From an uncultured Ancrocorticia sp. (GTDB taxonomy: Bacteria > Actinomycetota > Actinomycetes > Actinomycetales > Actinomycetaceae): DNA of 7,479 bases. How positions within the stretch are numbered: the stretch's first letter is position 1; each line of letters starts with the position of its first letter. The translations under genes and the position numbers were made by a program. This document shows positions 7,299-7,479 of this stretch, one piece after another. The stretch lies in NCBI GenBank assembly GCA_905373325.1, contig CAJPTB010000082.1:1-7479 (forward strand). Direction: 5' to 3'. The notes under the pieces were generated by a model. That model was given only the letters and a program-made list of their open reading frames with translations, did no database searches and was not told the DNA's origin.

Positions 7299-7340
7299 CC
7301 TCCCGCTCCTCCTGCGCGGCAAGCGCCGGCGAGCGGGAGG
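7299..7340 (+). terminator. Hairpin after pknB, possible terminator
   Basis: The 10-base arms CCTCCCGCTC (7299-7308) and GAGCGGGAGG (7331-7340) are perfect inverted repeats. Within the loop, GCGC 7314-7317 can pair with GCGC 7323-7326. It begins 7 bases after the pknB stop. No U-run follows on the + strand, so it is not a classical intrinsic terminator; GC-rich actinobacteria often have such U-poor structures. On the - strand the stem is followed by CTTTTAG, so it could also stop transcription of a convergent gene beyond the window. The inverted repeat is certain, its function inferred. Confidence 0.5.
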
Positions 7341-7360
7341 CGAGCTGCGAAAGCGGCTCG
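7341..7360 (+). terminator. Second hairpin with GAAA tetraloop, abutting the first
   Basis: CGAGCTGC (7341-7348) and GCGGCTCG (7353-7360) form an 8-bp stem with one G-U wobble, closed by the GNRA-type loop GAAA (7349-7352). It starts at the base after the preceding hairpin. No U-run follows. It probably supports transcript ending or 3'-end protection of the operon mRNA; it could also be a small structured RNA element. The fold is read from sequence, the role inferred. Confidence 0.4.
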
Positions 7361-7401
7361 TGCCGTGCCGGGGCTGGATAGGCGGGTCGGCTCACGCACG
7401 C

Positions 7402-7470
7402 CGGGCCGAAGTCGGGCCGAAACGCTGGTCGGGCCGGCACACACGGGCTGTGAATGAAGGCGGGGCCGAA
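7402..7470 (+). repeat. Short repeated word GGGCCGAA
   Basis: CGGGCCGAA occurs at 7402-7410 and 7413-7421, GGGCCGAA at 7463-7470, and the variant CGGGCCGG at 7430-7437. The copies are 11 bases apart, then irregular. No gene, tRNA or clear promoter is visible in 7361-7479. The repeats may be GC-rich low-complexity sequence or an edge of a regulatory region for a gene beyond the window. Confidence 0.4.
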
Positions 7471-7479
7471 CCAGTTTGG

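Noticed and set aside
7254..7457. 67-codon + strand open frame over the pknB end and downstream region
   Set aside because: Its composition is Arg/Ala/Pro low complexity, it starts inside pknB without a ribosome binding site, and it runs through both hairpins.
1..7479. Mobile element, phage, CRISPR, tRNA or rRNA content
   Set aside because: No transposase, integrase, regularly spaced repeats, or RNA-gene signatures were seen on either strand; apart from the last 188 bases and the pbpA-pknB gap, the whole window is explained by conserved coding sequence.

Overview
The window carries most of the actinobacterial cell-wall synthesis and signalling cluster, all on the + strand. The genes run in this order: fhaA (5' end cut off by the window edge), fhaB, pstP, rodA, pbpA, pknB. 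This order, the GC-rich codon use, the GTG starts, and the pairing of FHA-domain proteins with a membrane PP2C phosphatase and a PASTA kinase all point to an actinobacterium (Actinomycetota). I cannot place it at order or genus level from the sequence alone.

Layout. Positions 2-583 are the C-terminal part of FhaA (end of the DUF3662 domain plus an FHA domain). Positions 580-1098 are FhaB (membrane anchor plus FHA). Positions 1098-2498 are PstP (PP2C phosphatase, one membrane span, extracellular low-complexity tail). Positions 2495-3922 are RodA (SEDS glycosyltransferase). Positions 3919-5382 are PbpA (class B transpeptidase). Positions 5429-7291 are a PknB-type Ser/Thr kinase with PASTA repeats. 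Positions 7292-7479 are non-coding as far as I can tell, with two abutting hairpins that probably mark the operon end, followed by GC-rich sequence with a short repeated word.

How the genes work together. RodA polymerises and PbpA crosslinks peptidoglycan. PknB senses wall material outside the cell through its PASTA repeats and phosphorylates wall and division proteins. PstP removes those phosphates, and the FHA proteins read the phosphothreonine marks. Every gene junction from fhaA to pbpA overlaps by 1 or 4 bases, so the proteins are probably made by translational coupling.

The main oddity is at pbpA-pknB. In mycobacteria and many relatives a second kinase gene, pknA, sits here. In this window only 46 bases separate the two genes. 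That gap is filled exactly by a 17-codon ORF (5379-5432) that overlaps the pbpA stop and the pknB start by 4 bases each. It also carries a 9-bp perfect direct repeat near its two ends. One reading is that pknA was lost by internal deletion and left its start and stop behind; another is a tiny coupling or leader ORF. Otherwise the window is a conserved core locus, and I see no mobile element, CRISPR array, tRNA, rRNA or obviously new multi-gene system.
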